From assembly GCA_963735025.1 (NCBI GenBank), contig CAVTJG010000009.1, forward strand, positions 1,674,001-1,738,000: 64,000 bases of DNA, read 5' to 3'. A model generated the notes under the pieces. It was not told where the DNA came from. It ran no database searches and saw only the letters and a program-made list of their open reading frames with translations. Source of the DNA: JAABRB01 sp963735025 (GTDB lineage: Bacteria; Pseudomonadota; Gammaproteobacteria; Burkholderiales; SG8-39). Of this stretch, positions 38,478-47,847 are shown one piece after another. The stretch's first letter is position 1. Each line of letters opens with the position of its first letter. A program made the translations under genes and the position numbers.

Positions 38478-39479
38478 ATGAGGATCACAATCCTAGACGA
38501 CTACTTCGATACGTTGCGCACGCTTGAGTGCTTTCGTGATCTCGCCAGACACGATGTCACGATCTGGAACGATCACGTCCAGGACCTCGATGCGCTGGCG
38601 CAGCGGCTCGCGGATACGGAAGCGCTGGTGCTGATCCGCGAGCGCGCGCAAATCCGCGCGCCGCTCGTCGAGCGCCTGCCGAGGCTTAGGCTGATTAGCC
38701 AGCGCAGCGTCTACCCGCACATCGACATTGACGCCTGCACCCGAAATGGCATCATCGTTTCCTCGAACCAGCACTCCGACACGCCGTCGTACGCGGCGGC
38801 TGAACTGACCTGGGGGCTCGTGCTCGCCGCCATGCGACAGATCCCGCAGCAGGCGGCGGCGCTGAAGACTGGAGTGTGGCAGACGGGCGTCTGGCACACG
38901 CTCCGCGGCAAGACGCTGGGCATTTTCGGCTACGGCAGGATCGGTGCCGTGGTGGCCGGTTACGGCAAGGCGTTCGGGATGAACGTGCTGGTCTGGGCAC
39001 GCGAAGAGTCGCTCGTACGTGCGCGTGCCGATGGCTATGGCACCGCATCGAACAAGGCACAGTTTTTTGCGCAAAGCGACGTCCTGTCGCTGCACATGCG
39101 TCTCGTTGACGCGACGCGCGGGATCGTGAGCGCCGCGGACCTTGCCCGCATGAAGCCCTTGGCCCTGCTCGTCAACACGAGCCGTGCTCCCTTGATCGAA
39201 TCCGGTGCGCTCGTCGAGGCGCTGCGCGCGGGACGCCCGGGAATGGCGGCCGTGGACGTCTTCGAGCAGGAGCCGGTGCGCGACCCAACCCATCCGCTAC
39301 TGACGATGTCCAGCGTTGTATGCACACCGCACGTCGGCTACGTTACGCGTGACGAGTATGAAATCCAGTTTGCCGACATCTTCGCCCAGATCACGGCTTA
39401 CGCCGCCGGTACGCCGATCAACGTGGTCAACCCCGCCGTGCTGGAGCACGCTCGCGCCCGCCCTGCGCCAGACCGGTGA
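38478..39479 (+). CDS. D-isomer-specific 2-hydroxyacid dehydrogenase
   Basis: A 333-residue NAD-dependent dehydrogenase. The Rossmann motif is LGIFGYGRIGAVVAGYG (GxGxxG). The catalytic arginine is in LVNTSRAPLIESGAL, the glutamate in DVFEQEPV and the histidine in VCTPHVGYVTRDEY. The ATG at 38478 is chosen because MRITILDDYFDTLRTL is the usual beginning. It interconverts 2-hydroxy and 2-keto acids. It is on the same strand as the LysR gene but separated by 616 bases, so membership of that regulon is uncertain. Confidence 0.92.
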   Translation: MRITILDDYFDTLRTLECFRDLARHDVTIWNDHVQDLDALAQRLADTEALVLIRERAQIRAPLVERLPRLRLISQRSVYPHIDIDACTRNGIIVSSNQHSDTPSYAAAELTWGLVLAAMRQIPQQAAALKTGVWQTGVWHTLRGKTLGIFGYGRIGAVVAGYGKAFGMNVLVWAREESLVRARADGYGTASNKAQFFAQSDVLSLHMRLVDATRGIVSAADLARMKPLALLVNTSRAPLIESGALVEALRAGRPGMAAVDVFEQEPVRDPTHPLLTMSSVVCTPHVGYVTRDEYEIQFADIFAQITAYAAGTPINVVNPAVLEHARARPAPDR

Positions 39480-39760
39480 ATCCGGCCCAGATGCGCGCGC
39501 GGCCGGCGGTCGACGGTCGGGTTTCCAAGCGATGCGTTGATCGAACTCGTATTCGGGCGCCGGTTAGGCGCGGGGTTCGCAGTCACCCGTCCGGGCACCG
39601 GGCAGGTCCCAGAGCGGCGGTCCGCCGGCCGGTGCGATCTTTGCCTCCTCTTGTAGGCATCCTATCTGAGAAGGTCAGGTTGCCTCGTCCCGCAATTTGA
39701 CCGGCTGGTTCCATGGATTCCAACGACTGCTTCCGAGCACCGTGGCCGACGGCTTCGGGT

Positions 39761-41358
39761 CGAGACCGTGTGTAAACGCGCGCCGCCGAAGAGGCCGATG
39801 CGCACCCATTGTCGGCTAGGACGCGGCCGCTTGAAGCGGACGAGCGAGCGCGCTTGCGCTGCGCCTGCATGGCCTTGATCAGCGAAGTGGTTCCGAGGAG
39901 GCTGATCACGCGCTTCATGTTGTATGCCAGTACATGCAAGCTCATCTCCGTTCGCACCTTCGGTAGCGTTCGCAGCAGGAAGTGCGTGGCTCCCATCCAC
40001 GCCTTGAGTGTGGCGAAAGAATGTTCCACCGTCTGCCGTCGCTCGCGAGCCGCCTGTGGTCGCTGGTTCAGTCGAGCTTGCATTCGCTCGAGCACAGCCT
40101 CGTGCTCCCAGCGCGCGATCCGGCGGTTCACACCTGTCGTGCACCTGGGCTTGAGGGGGCAGGTCGGGCAGGCGGATGACCAGTACTTGTGTAACGTCAG
40201 GCCGTTCTCGACGACCGTCATGCGGCGGACGGCATGCTCGCCGGCCGGGCAGCGGTAGGCATCGTCCGCCGCGCTGTAGACGAAGTCGCTCTTGTCGAAC
40301 AGCCCTGCGGCCTTGTTGTTGGAGGTCTGCGGCTTCGGTACCAGCGGCACGATCCGCGCTTCATCACAACGGAGAATCTCTTCGCCCTTGAAGTAGCCCC
40401 GGTCGGCCAGGGCCGTGATCTCCTGGCCGGTCGCCTCCTTTGCCTGCACGGCCATGTCGGCCAGTTGCGTGCGGTCATGACCGAGGTTGGTGACCTTGTG
40501 CGCAACGATGAGGTGGTGCTTGGTATCGACCGCCGTCTGCACGTTGTAGCCGACCATCCCAGTGCCGCGTCCGCTGGTGGCCATGGACCGGGCGTCCGGG
40601 TCGGTGAGCGAGACCTGCCGGTCGGGCGGCCTCGTTCAGCTGCTGTTCGATTCCGCAGCCGCTCATCTGCGCCTTCACCGTGACGAGCTTGTCCTTGAGG
40701 TGCTCGACCCGCTCTGCGCTCACCAGGCTGGGATCGCGGTCGGCGCGGTCGAGCTCCGTGAGGTAGCGCTGCACACTCTCGTCGAGCTGCTGCATGCGTG
40801 CCTTGAGCTTGCGCTCGGTGAAGTTTTTGTCCCGGTTGTTCACCGCCTTGAACTTGCTCCCGTCAACGGCCACCGTGGCCTCCTCGAACAGACCGAGTCC
40901 CCGACACAGCAGGACGAACTCTCGGCACGCGCTGCGAATGGCCTCGCCGTTGTCCTTGCGGAAGTCGGCGATGGTTTTGAAATCGGGCATCAGTCGCCCG
41001 GTGAGCCAGATCAGTTCTACGTTGCGCTGCGCCTTTCGCTCCAGCCGTCGGCTGGACTGGATGCGGTTCAGGTACCCGTAGATGTAGATCTTGAGCAGCG
41101 TGGCCGGGTGATACGCCGGCCGGCTTGTCTCGGCGGGTTGGGCGCGCTCGAAAGCCCAGGCGCACCAGATCCAGCTCGTCAACAAAGACATCGACCGCAC
41201 GCACCGGGTTGTCTTCATCGATCCAGTCGTCCAGTCGCTCAGGAAACAGGACGCTTTGAGTGCGGTCCTGTCCATCGATGTATCGGCCCATTAACGGCTC
41301 CATCAACCCGACAAGCCATCCGACCTCTCCGGCCGCAGATAGTTTTCACACAGTTTCG
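39761..41358 (-). mobile_element. IS1182-family insertion sequence, complete ends, broken transposase
   Basis: An element of about 1.6 kb. Its ends carry imperfect inverted repeats: CGAGACCGTGTGTAAAC at 39761-39777 and the complement of CGAAACTGTGTGAAAAC at 41342-41358 (14 of 17 positions match). Between them is one transposase gene on the minus strand. It lies between the 2-hydroxyacid dehydrogenase and the acyl-CoA synthetase. Confidence 0.7.
39816..41306 (-). pseudogene. IS1182-family DDE transposase, frameshifted
   Basis: The start MMEPLMGRYIDGQDRTQSVL at 41306 is followed in a second frame by YHPATLLKIYIYGYLNRIQS and ADFRKDNGEAIRSACREF, then in a third by MATSGRGTGMVGYNVQTAVD. The DDE residues are in VAVDGSKFKAVNNRD, ITALADRGYFKGEE and RRQTVEHSFATLKAWMG. 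Frameshifts fall near 41150 and 40625. The C-terminal end is uncertain; the stop at 39816 requires another small shift. IS1182 transposases are DDE enzymes related to IS5. Confidence 0.85.
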
Positions 41359-41673
41359 GTCGCTCTCGGCCAGTCGCTGATCCAGAAAGCGGACGCACAC
41401 CGAGAAGTCCGCTGTCGAGGAACGCCGCCGGCGGGAGTCGGCCAGGAACCGCCGGTGGCGAAGGGCCGGTTACGAGGAAGCCGTTCCAACGGGGAGTTCC
41501 GACGGCATCAGCAACTCGGCGGGCCTGCTCTAAGCGCGCGGCGTGGCGTTGTGTTGGCTGGCAGCTGCCAGATGGCATTGCCGTAGACTGCTTGAGCGGT
41601 GCGTTTCGCAAGTTGCACGGCGGTCTTCATGGATTCGCCGCCGCCTGACGCGACGGATCAGCTTGCCCGTCCG
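41359..41673. other. 315 bases without a recognisable gene
   Basis: This stretch separates the IS1182-like element from the end of the acyl-CoA synthetase gene. Open frames are short and their translations have no family resemblance. I see no hairpin terminator. Confidence 0.5.
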
Positions 41674-43245
41674 CTACTGTCGCGCGATACCAGACTTCCC
41701 AGCTCGCAACACGTATTTCTGCACCTTCCCTGTCGCTGTCTTCGGCAGTTCGTCGACGAAGCTGATCCATTGCGGCGTCTTGAAATGCGCCAGGCTACCG
41801 CGGACATGCGCCTTGAGTTCGTCCTCGGTGGCCGTGGCTCCGGCGCGCAGGATGACAAAGGCGTGCGGCGACTCCCCCCATCGCTCATGCGGCATACCCA
41901 CCACCGCCACCTCCTGCACCGCCGGATGCCGGAGCAGACAGCCCTCCACCTCGACGGACGAAATGTTCTCGCCCCCGCTGATGATCACGTCCTTGAATCG
42001 ATCGCGGATCTCGACATAGCCATCGGGGTGCACCACGGCCGCATCGCCGGACTGGAACCAGCCATCCTTGATTGCCGCCGCGGTTGCTTCCGGATCGTTG
42101 TAGTAGCCCTTCATCACCACGTTACCGCGCACGGTGATCTCGCCCAGCGTGAGTCCGTCCCGCGGCACCTCGTTGCCGTCAGCGTCGACCACCCGCAGTT
42201 CGCCGGAGCTCACCAGTTCCACTCCTTGCCGCGCCTTGAGCTCCGCCCGCGCTTGCGGTGACAAAGCAAGGTGCTCCGGCAAGGGCTCGCAGAATGTGAT
42301 CAGCGGCGCCGTCTCGGTGAGCCCATACACATGGGTAAGCTCCCACCCAAGCTCCCGCTCTACCATTTCGATCGTCGCTGCCGCCGGTGGTGCCCCCGCG
42401 GTGAACAACCGCACCCCCCGCGGGGCCCCCGCCCGAATCTCCGCGGGCGCGTTGGCGATGCCGATCAGCACCGTCGGTGCGGCGCAGAACATGGTGATCC
42501 CCTCGTCGCGGATCAGCTGGAAGATCAGCTTCGGCTCTACCCGCCGCAGGCACACATTGGTCATGCCGCGCGCCGTGTTGATCCAGGTGAACGTCCACCC
42601 GTTCGCGTGGAACATCGGCAACGTCCAAAGATACCGATCCGCCGGCGACAGGTGTTGATGCACCAGCGTGCCGAGCGCATTGAGATACGCATTGCGATGA
42701 GTGATCATCACCCCCTTCGGCCGCGCCGTGGTGCCAGAGGTGTAGTTGATAGTGATCAGTTCAGTCTCGGCGATATCGACCTTCCTGAACTCCGGCGCAT
42801 GCGCCGCCAAGGTCGTCTCGTAATCGAGCCAGCCATTCCCCGCCCCTTCCAGCGCCACAAAATGTCGCACGCCAGGCAGCTTGTCGCGAATAGTGTCCAC
42901 CGCCGCGATATGGTCGGGATGCGCGCACACCACGGTCGCCCCGCAATGGTTGATGATGTATTCGAAATCTGCCGGCAGCAGCCGATAGTTGATCGGCACC
43001 AGCACCGCGCCGATTTGCGGCACCGCGTAGAAGCCCTCGAGATGGCTGTGTGTGTTCGGCGCGATATAGGCGACCCGATCGCCCTGTCCGACCCCCAGCG
43101 CCTGCAGCGCCGAGGACCAGCGGTCGCAGCGACCCAGGAACTGTCCGTAGGTCAGCCGCAGATCACCATCGACGACCGCCTCGCGATTCGCGTACAGGCG
43201 CTGCGCTCGCCGCGCGAACTCCATCGGGCTCAGGGGCATTTCCAT
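41674..43245 (-). CDS. acyl-CoA synthetase (AMP-dependent ligase)
   Basis: An intact 523-residue adenylate-forming enzyme. The P-loop is TINYTSGTTARPKGVMITH, followed by YGLTETAPLITF, the adenylate-binding region GWFQSGDAAVVHPDGYVEI, the hinge DRFKDVIISGGENISSVEVE and the C-terminal catalytic lysine in LPKTATGKVQKYVLR. It activates a fatty or short-chain acid as an acyl-AMP and then forms the CoA thioester. The length and motifs match medium-chain or DmdB-like ligases. It stands alone between mobile elements with no obvious partner, so the substrate is unknown. Confidence 0.93.
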   Translation of the reverse strand: MEMPLSPMEFARRAQRLYANREAVVDGDLRLTYGQFLGRCDRWSSALQALGVGQGDRVAYIAPNTHSHLEGFYAVPQIGAVLVPINYRLLPADFEYIINHCGATVVCAHPDHIAAVDTIRDKLPGVRHFVALEGAGNGWLDYETTLAAHAPEFRKVDIAETELITINYTSGTTARPKGVMITHRNAYLNALGTLVHQHLSPADRYLWTLPMFHANGWTFTWINTARGMTNVCLRRVEPKLIFQLIRDEGITMFCAAPTVLIGIANAPAEIRAGAPRGVRLFTAGAPPAAATIEMVERELGWELTHVYGLTETAPLITFCEPLPEHLALSPQARAELKARQGVELVSSGELRVVDADGNEVPRDGLTLGEITVRGNVVMKGYYNDPEATAAAIKDGWFQSGDAAVVHPDGYVEIRDRFKDVIISGGENISSVEVEGCLLRHPAVQEVAVVGMPHERWGESPHAFVILRAGATATEDELKAHVRGSLAHFKTPQWISFVDELPKTATGKVQKYVLRAGKSGIARQ

Positions 43246-43920
43246 GGTCGAATTCCTTCAGCTGGACTTCTGATTGGGACACAGGAGTTTGATTAGCATG
43301 CCGGCCCAACGCAAGCGGTCAACGAATGAGCTTCGTCGCCGTGCCACGGAATAGCTATTGCAGGACCCGCCACCTTGAACATTATCCCAGTCTCCCGGGT
43401 CATCAGCCCAGACGCGCGGGCTAGGCGGTGCTGAGGCCGCAGACACCCTAACGCGCCGGCACCACACACCTGGTGATGACGCCGCTTGAGTTCATGCAGC
43501 GGCTGGCTGCGATGGTGCGATGGCCGCGCTTGGCCATGCATACGCTATGCGCCGAGCGCGCCGCGCGAGTTACTGCTTTGTGGCGCTCAATTCAGGGCAG
43601 TGAGTGTCAGCAGTGGGTAGCGGCCGTTTGTACTGTGGCCAAGATGGCTGAAGCTTCTGTATCAGAGACATTCGACCGACGGGTTGTTAGTCCGCCGGCA
43701 CGTGGACCGTTACGGGCCTGCAGATGGGTCGCGACCCTACTTTGGGTCCGGCGGAACGCGACCCCCCCTGATCGGCCGTGTTCGGCCAAGACCGGATCTT
43801 CGTACTTGATGCAGCGGGTTACCGCTTCGAGCCCGTTTCGACCCTTCCGTCACGAGAGATGGACGTCCGAGGAGTGTCAACAGCGGATGTCGGCTGACAC
43901 AGGCGTAGAGCGAGCGAAAC
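43246..43920. other. 675-base intergenic stretch with an IS91-like scrap
   Basis: Between the divergent ends of the acyl-CoA synthetase start and the regulator stop I see only a transposase remnant (43470-43600). The remaining sequence has no protein-like frames. It is probably debris from insertion and deletion events. Confidence 0.55.
43470..43600 (+). pseudogene. IS91-like (Y2) transposase remnant
   Basis: The translation MTPLEFMQRLAAMVRWPRL closely matches a conserved internal stretch of IS91-type transposases (usual form LTPLEFMQRLAALVPRPRL). What follows (AERAARVTAL) loosely fits the next conserved stretch but soon loses similarity. Nothing of the rest of the transposase remains, so it is a small relic. 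Confidence 0.6.
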
Positions 43921-46900
43921 TCAGCACAACTCGTCGAGGAGCGCCTTCGCTTCTATCAGATCGGCGGTATCGAAGCCTTCAGTGAACCATCCATAGACGG
44001 GCGCGAGGAGATCGTGCGCGTCGCGGCGATAGTGGTTGTTGACCCAATGGCGTGCCAAGCTAGTTGCAGCTCGTAGCTCAAGAGAGCGCGCCTTCATTGC
44101 GCGCGCAGTTTCGATGGCTACGTGGAACGGCGCCTCATCGAGCAAGACTTCGCCGCGCAATCGAAGAATCTCCGCCTGAAACCAGCTTTCGCCCTTGCGA
44201 TCGATCATAGATTGCGCCGCATCGAGATAGCCCAGTGACTCGGCAGCGGCAGCGTGCTGCCCGGTCCGCCGGAGCGCATCGACAAATGCGGCGAAGCGAT
44301 ACGGCCCAAAGACCCCGACGCCGGTCCGTTGCAATGTGGCGAGGCTTTCGCGCGTCGCATCCAGTACTTGCTCGCCCCTGCCGCAAGATGCCAAGGCGGC
44401 GCGACTTACTTCTTGGAGCAGAGGCGTCCACATTCCCAGTCCATGCTCGACGGAGAGCGCAACCATCGCTTCACCCGTCTCGTAGGCCGCTTCCGCTTCA
44501 CCCCGAAAGTAATGAACCATAGCCTTGGTCATCAAAGCCTGAGCGTGGCTATTGGAATGGTCAATCTCTATAGCAAGGTCGACAGCGCGCTGGCTACTCG
44601 CCAGGGCACGATCCGGGAAACCCATCAGCCACTCCGATAAGGACCTGAAACTCAGGTTGCACACCGCTGGGTCGTGTCCCCCATAGCGAAACTTGTGGGT
44701 GTGATGTCGCTGGCGGTCATAGTAGCTTTCGCCTTTCTCCGTATGGTCAAGGCACGATGCAAATTTTCCCCGGAAAAAGTCCGTCGTCCAAGCAGCATGG
44801 TGCGCCTGGAGAAGAATCGCGGAATCACTTTGGCGCCCTACGGCGGAAAGAAGCTGAGTGGTCAGAGTTTCCGCGGTCTCAAATCGCTCTGCGGCCAAAT
44901 TATGGATCCAAAGACCCCAGAGAGCTGTGAAATGGCTTGAGTCGTCCTGAAGCTGCTCGGCGAGTTCGCGGGCGCGCTCGTATGTCTCGGCGAATGCTAG
45001 GTCTCCGAACCCCCGCGTTGCGAGAATTGATGGGCCAAGCGCGATCTTCAGTGCCAGCTCCTTCTCGATGCGGTCTCGCGTCTCAGGAAGCGTCGCAAGT
45101 AACTCCAAGCCTTTGGATAAATGAGAGATGGCCTCGAGATGGGCCGAGCGCGCCGCGGCGTGCTCGCCTGCGCGCAGCCACTGAGTGACGGCCTTCTCGG
45201 CGAGACCCGCCTCGGAGTAGTGATGCGCCAGTAGCTCGGGCTCCGCGGCTGAAATTTCGGGATTGAGCGTAGCAAGACAATCGGCGATCCGAGCGTGAAG
45301 ATATTCGCGTCGGCCGCGCAGCAAGCTTTCATAGGCGGCATCGCGGATAAGGGCGTGCCTGAACTGGTGCGCGCCGGGGCCCGCCCCGGTCCGGCGCAAG
45401 ACAAGGCGCGAGGCGAGCAGCGCCTTTACTGCCTTCTCAAACTGCGCCGGAGACAGGCCAACGATCTCACGCAGAACGTCGATCTCGAAATCGCGGCCAA
45501 TCACCGAGGCCGCCTGCGCGACTGCCTTGCCCGCGCCCAGCCTGTCGAGCCTGCTGGTGAGCGAGGCCGCCAGGGTGACCGGGACGGCGTTCTCCGACTG
45601 ACCGACTTCGAGGAGCGCACGCGCGATCTCCTCGACATACAGCGGAATGCCGCCCGAGCGTTCGGCGATCTGCCGCATCACCTCAGGCGGCAGCGCCTCT
45701 TCGCCGCACTGTGCGCTGACCAGCTCCTGCGTGGCCTCTTTCCCCAGTCGCGGCAAGGCTAGGGTCGTAACGTTTGACGCGATCCCGGCCGGGAGCGAGA
45801 ACTCCGGTCGGGCGGTACAGAGGATGAGGACCGGCCAGCTCTCGACCTCGCCGATCAGCTGTTCCAGCCAGACCAGCGTTGTCGGATCGGCCCAGTGCAG
45901 ATCCTCGAACACGATCACCTGACCACGCTCGCCGGCACAGCGACGGACGAACCGGTCGAGGAGATCGAGTGTCGCCGATTGGCGCCGGTCCGCCGCAATG
46001 GGCTGCGTGCCTTCGGGCAACTGATATGGAAGGAGAGTGAGATTGCCGATGAGTTCGCGCGCAACCGGGTTGCCCGCAATCTCTCCGCCGAATAGCGCTG
46101 ATACGGCGTCGAGACGCGCGCCGGGGGTCGCCAAGGCGTCCACGCCGGCCCGTTGACGCAGTGTCGAGGCGATCGCGTGGAGCGTGCTCGTGCGTTCGTG
46201 TGGGGAGCACTGGAAGACGAGAAGGTTCCGCAGGCTTACCGAGAGATTGTCGCAAAGCGTGCGCACGATTCGCGACTTTCCGATTCCCGGTTCTCCCAAG
46301 ATCAGCGCGGCCTGGCCAACCCCGTCCATCGCGCGCCGGAATAGCGACTCCAGAAGACTGACTTCATGCTGTCGCCCGACAAAGGGGCTCAGGCGATAAC
46401 CGTGCAACGCCTCAAACCGTGTCACGGCCGACGCGGCGCCCGAGACCGAGAAGGTCTGGAGCGCGCTAGCGCCGTCGATCTCGACCGCGCCGAGTTCGGT
46501 GAAGCCGAAGAGCCCGCCGAGTGCCGCCTGTGTGCGAGCGCAGACGACAATCCCTCCGCCCCTCGCCTCCCGACCGAGTTGGGCTGCCATATAGGCCGCA
46601 CCGCCGATGACGGCCGACGGCTCGAGGGCGTCGCCCTTGACAATGACGGGACCGGAGTACACCCCGATCCTGACCGCGAGTATCCGATCGTTCGCGATTT
46701 TTCGCGCCCGGCAGCGGCGTTCGATTTCGAGGGCGCAGTTCACGGCGCGCTCGGGATCGGTCTCGTCCGCTTCTGGCACGCCGAAGCAAATGCCGCTTTC
46801 GGCGCTTCCCTGCCCAATCCTCAGGCCCCCGTGGATCCTGGCTGCCTCGGCAACCTCGTCCTGAAAGCCCGCGATCACCTCTGCCAGATCGTCAGGCGAG

Positions 46901-47223
46901 AGCTCCTCGGCCAACCGCCCGATCGCGTCGGGTGCAGCGCTCAAGACAGTCACGTGCCGACGCGAAGGGACGTCTTGGGACGCGGTTTCGGAGCGAGGCA
47001 CCCGCTCGCGCTGCGATTCGCCATCGCCGAGCGTGCGGCGTAGCTCGATTTTCGTGGAGACCCCAAGCTTGCGGTAGATGGTGCCGACGTGCGTGCGAAC
47101 GGTGGCGGGGGCGATGCAGAGCCGTTCTGCAATCTCTCGATAATTTGAGCCATCCGCATAGAGCTTAGCGATTTCCCGCTCGCGTCGGCTGAGCGACTCG
47201 GTGGCGCTGGCCGGCTTATCCAT
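43921..47223 (-). CDS. LuxR-type regulator with cyclase-like, ATPase and TPR domains (module copy 1)
   Basis: An intact 1100-residue regulator with an unusual order. An N-terminal LuxR helix-turn-helix (LSRREREIAKLYADGSNYR, IAPATVRTHVGTIYRKLGV; residues 10-60) is followed by a class III nucleotide-cyclase-like domain (about 90-265), an AAA/STAND ATPase (Walker A ILGEPGIGKSR at about 310; Walker B VIVFEDLHWAD at about 437) and a TPR-like helical tail from about 640. In the cyclase domain the two metal-binding aspartates are missing (VTVLSAAPDAIG, GQGSAESGICFG), so it is probably a non-catalytic sensor. I prefer the start at 47223, preceded by GGGGAG, over 47241. It diverges from lrgA-lrgB and has a decayed paralogue at 51912-55295. 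Confidence 0.88.
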   Translation of the reverse strand: MDKPASATESLSRREREIAKLYADGSNYREIAERLCIAPATVRTHVGTIYRKLGVSTKIELRRTLGDGESQRERVPRSETASQDVPSRRHVTVLSAAPDAIGRLAEELSPDDLAEVIAGFQDEVAEAARIHGGLRIGQGSAESGICFGVPEADETDPERAVNCALEIERRCRARKIANDRILAVRIGVYSGPVIVKGDALEPSAVIGGAAYMAAQLGREARGGGIVVCARTQAALGGLFGFTELGAVEIDGASALQTFSVSGAASAVTRFEALHGYRLSPFVGRQHEVSLLESLFRRAMDGVGQAALILGEPGIGKSRIVRTLCDNLSVSLRNLLVFQCSPHERTSTLHAIASTLRQRAGVDALATPGARLDAVSALFGGEIAGNPVARELIGNLTLLPYQLPEGTQPIAADRRQSATLDLLDRFVRRCAGERGQVIVFEDLHWADPTTLVWLEQLIGEVESWPVLILCTARPEFSLPAGIASNVTTLALPRLGKEATQELVSAQCGEEALPPEVMRQIAERSGGIPLYVEEIARALLEVGQSENAVPVTLAASLTSRLDRLGAGKAVAQAASVIGRDFEIDVLREIVGLSPAQFEKAVKALLASRLVLRRTGAGPGAHQFRHALIRDAAYESLLRGRREYLHARIADCLATLNPEISAAEPELLAHHYSEAGLAEKAVTQWLRAGEHAAARSAHLEAISHLSKGLELLATLPETRDRIEKELALKIALGPSILATRGFGDLAFAETYERARELAEQLQDDSSHFTALWGLWIHNLAAERFETAETLTTQLLSAVGRQSDSAILLQAHHAAWTTDFFRGKFASCLDHTEKGESYYDRQRHHTHKFRYGGHDPAVCNLSFRSLSEWLMGFPDRALASSQRAVDLAIEIDHSNSHAQALMTKAMVHYFRGEAEAAYETGEAMVALSVEHGLGMWTPLLQEVSRAALASCGRGEQVLDATRESLATLQRTGVGVFGPYRFAAFVDALRRTGQHAAAAESLGYLDAAQSMIDRKGESWFQAEILRLRGEVLLDEAPFHVAIETARAMKARSLELRAATSLARHWVNNHYRRDAHDLLAPVYGWFTEGFDTADLIEAKALLDELC

Positions 47224-47239
47224 GCCCGACTCCCCGATC

Positions 47240-47254
47240 ATGGTGCATCACCAT
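47240..47254. promoter_or_regulatory. palindrome upstream of the regulator (candidate operator)
   Basis: ATGGTGCATCACCAT is a perfect 6-bp inverted repeat with a three-base centre, 17 bases upstream of the preferred regulator start and in the 267-base gap shared with lrgA. A TTTGATGCATATG stretch with related half-site GATGCAT follows at about 47260-47273. It could be the binding site for the LuxR-type domain and control both directions. Confidence 0.5.
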
Positions 47255-47490
47255 AACAAATTTGATGCATATGCCGTATTAGATTTGGCGCAACTGCCCG
47301 ATACCGCGGCGGCAGCTCATGAGCGATCCTCGCATTCAACAGGCGCCGGATTCAGAACCCGCCAAGTGCGCCTGAAACAATGCAGAGGAGAAGAAGAATG
47401 TCACCTCGTTTCAGCGTACCGAATCCTGATAACGCCGAGATCGTCGTTTCAACAGATCTCCGTCGGCCTGTTTAAGGAGGGAGCGCCACT

Positions 47491-47847
47491 ATGATCCGTG
47501 CCATCACGTATGTCCTGGCTGCCGCCCTCGCAGGCGACCTTGTCGTTCGGGCGCTTGGCCTCCCCATCCCGGGCCCAGCGGTCGGGATGGCGGTTATGGG
47601 GCTCGGCTTCTGCGCATCGGGTGGGGTCGACAGCGATATCGAGCGGCTTTTCGATGCAGTTGCCCCGCACTTTCCGATCTTCTTCATCCCTGCCGCTGTC
47701 GGCTTCGTGGCAAGTTTGGATATCCTCGCGGCCGAATGGCTCGCCGTCTCCGTCGCGATCCTGTTCAGCACGGTGCTAGCGATCGCGGCGGTCGGGCTGA
47801 TTTTCGAGGCCCTTTTGAGGGTAACCGCGAAGGAGTGCACGGCATGA
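47491..47847 (+). CDS. lrgA: CidA/LrgA-family membrane protein (module copy 1)
   Basis: A 118-residue protein with four hydrophobic segments. The family signature is GLPIPGPAVGMAVMGLGF and the later AVAPHFPIFFIPAAVGFV, the first half of a holin-like or transporter pair. A strong AAGGAGGGAG lies ten bases upstream of the ATG. Its stop overlaps the lrgB start (ATGA). LrgAB-type pairs were first described as regulators of murein hydrolase export and later, in Bacillus (PftAB), as pyruvate transporters. The divergent regulator at 43921 presumably controls it. Confidence 0.9.
   Translation: MIRAITYVLAAALAGDLVVRALGLPIPGPAVGMAVMGLGFCASGGVDSDIERLFDAVAPHFPIFFIPAAVGFVASLDILAAEWLAVSVAILFSTVLAIAAVGLIFEALLRVTAKECTA

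Noticed and set aside
41303..41611. 102-residue minus-strand frame before the IS1182-like transposase
   Set aside because: It overlaps the insertion-sequence end, has biased composition and no recognisable motif.
43473..43985. A 170-residue protein starting MMTPLEFMQRLAAM as an intact gene, or a Tat signal of a binding protein
   Set aside because: Only the first 30 residues have similarity (IS91-like). The rest is non-coding, and the MTPLEF stretch is not a twin-arginine signal.
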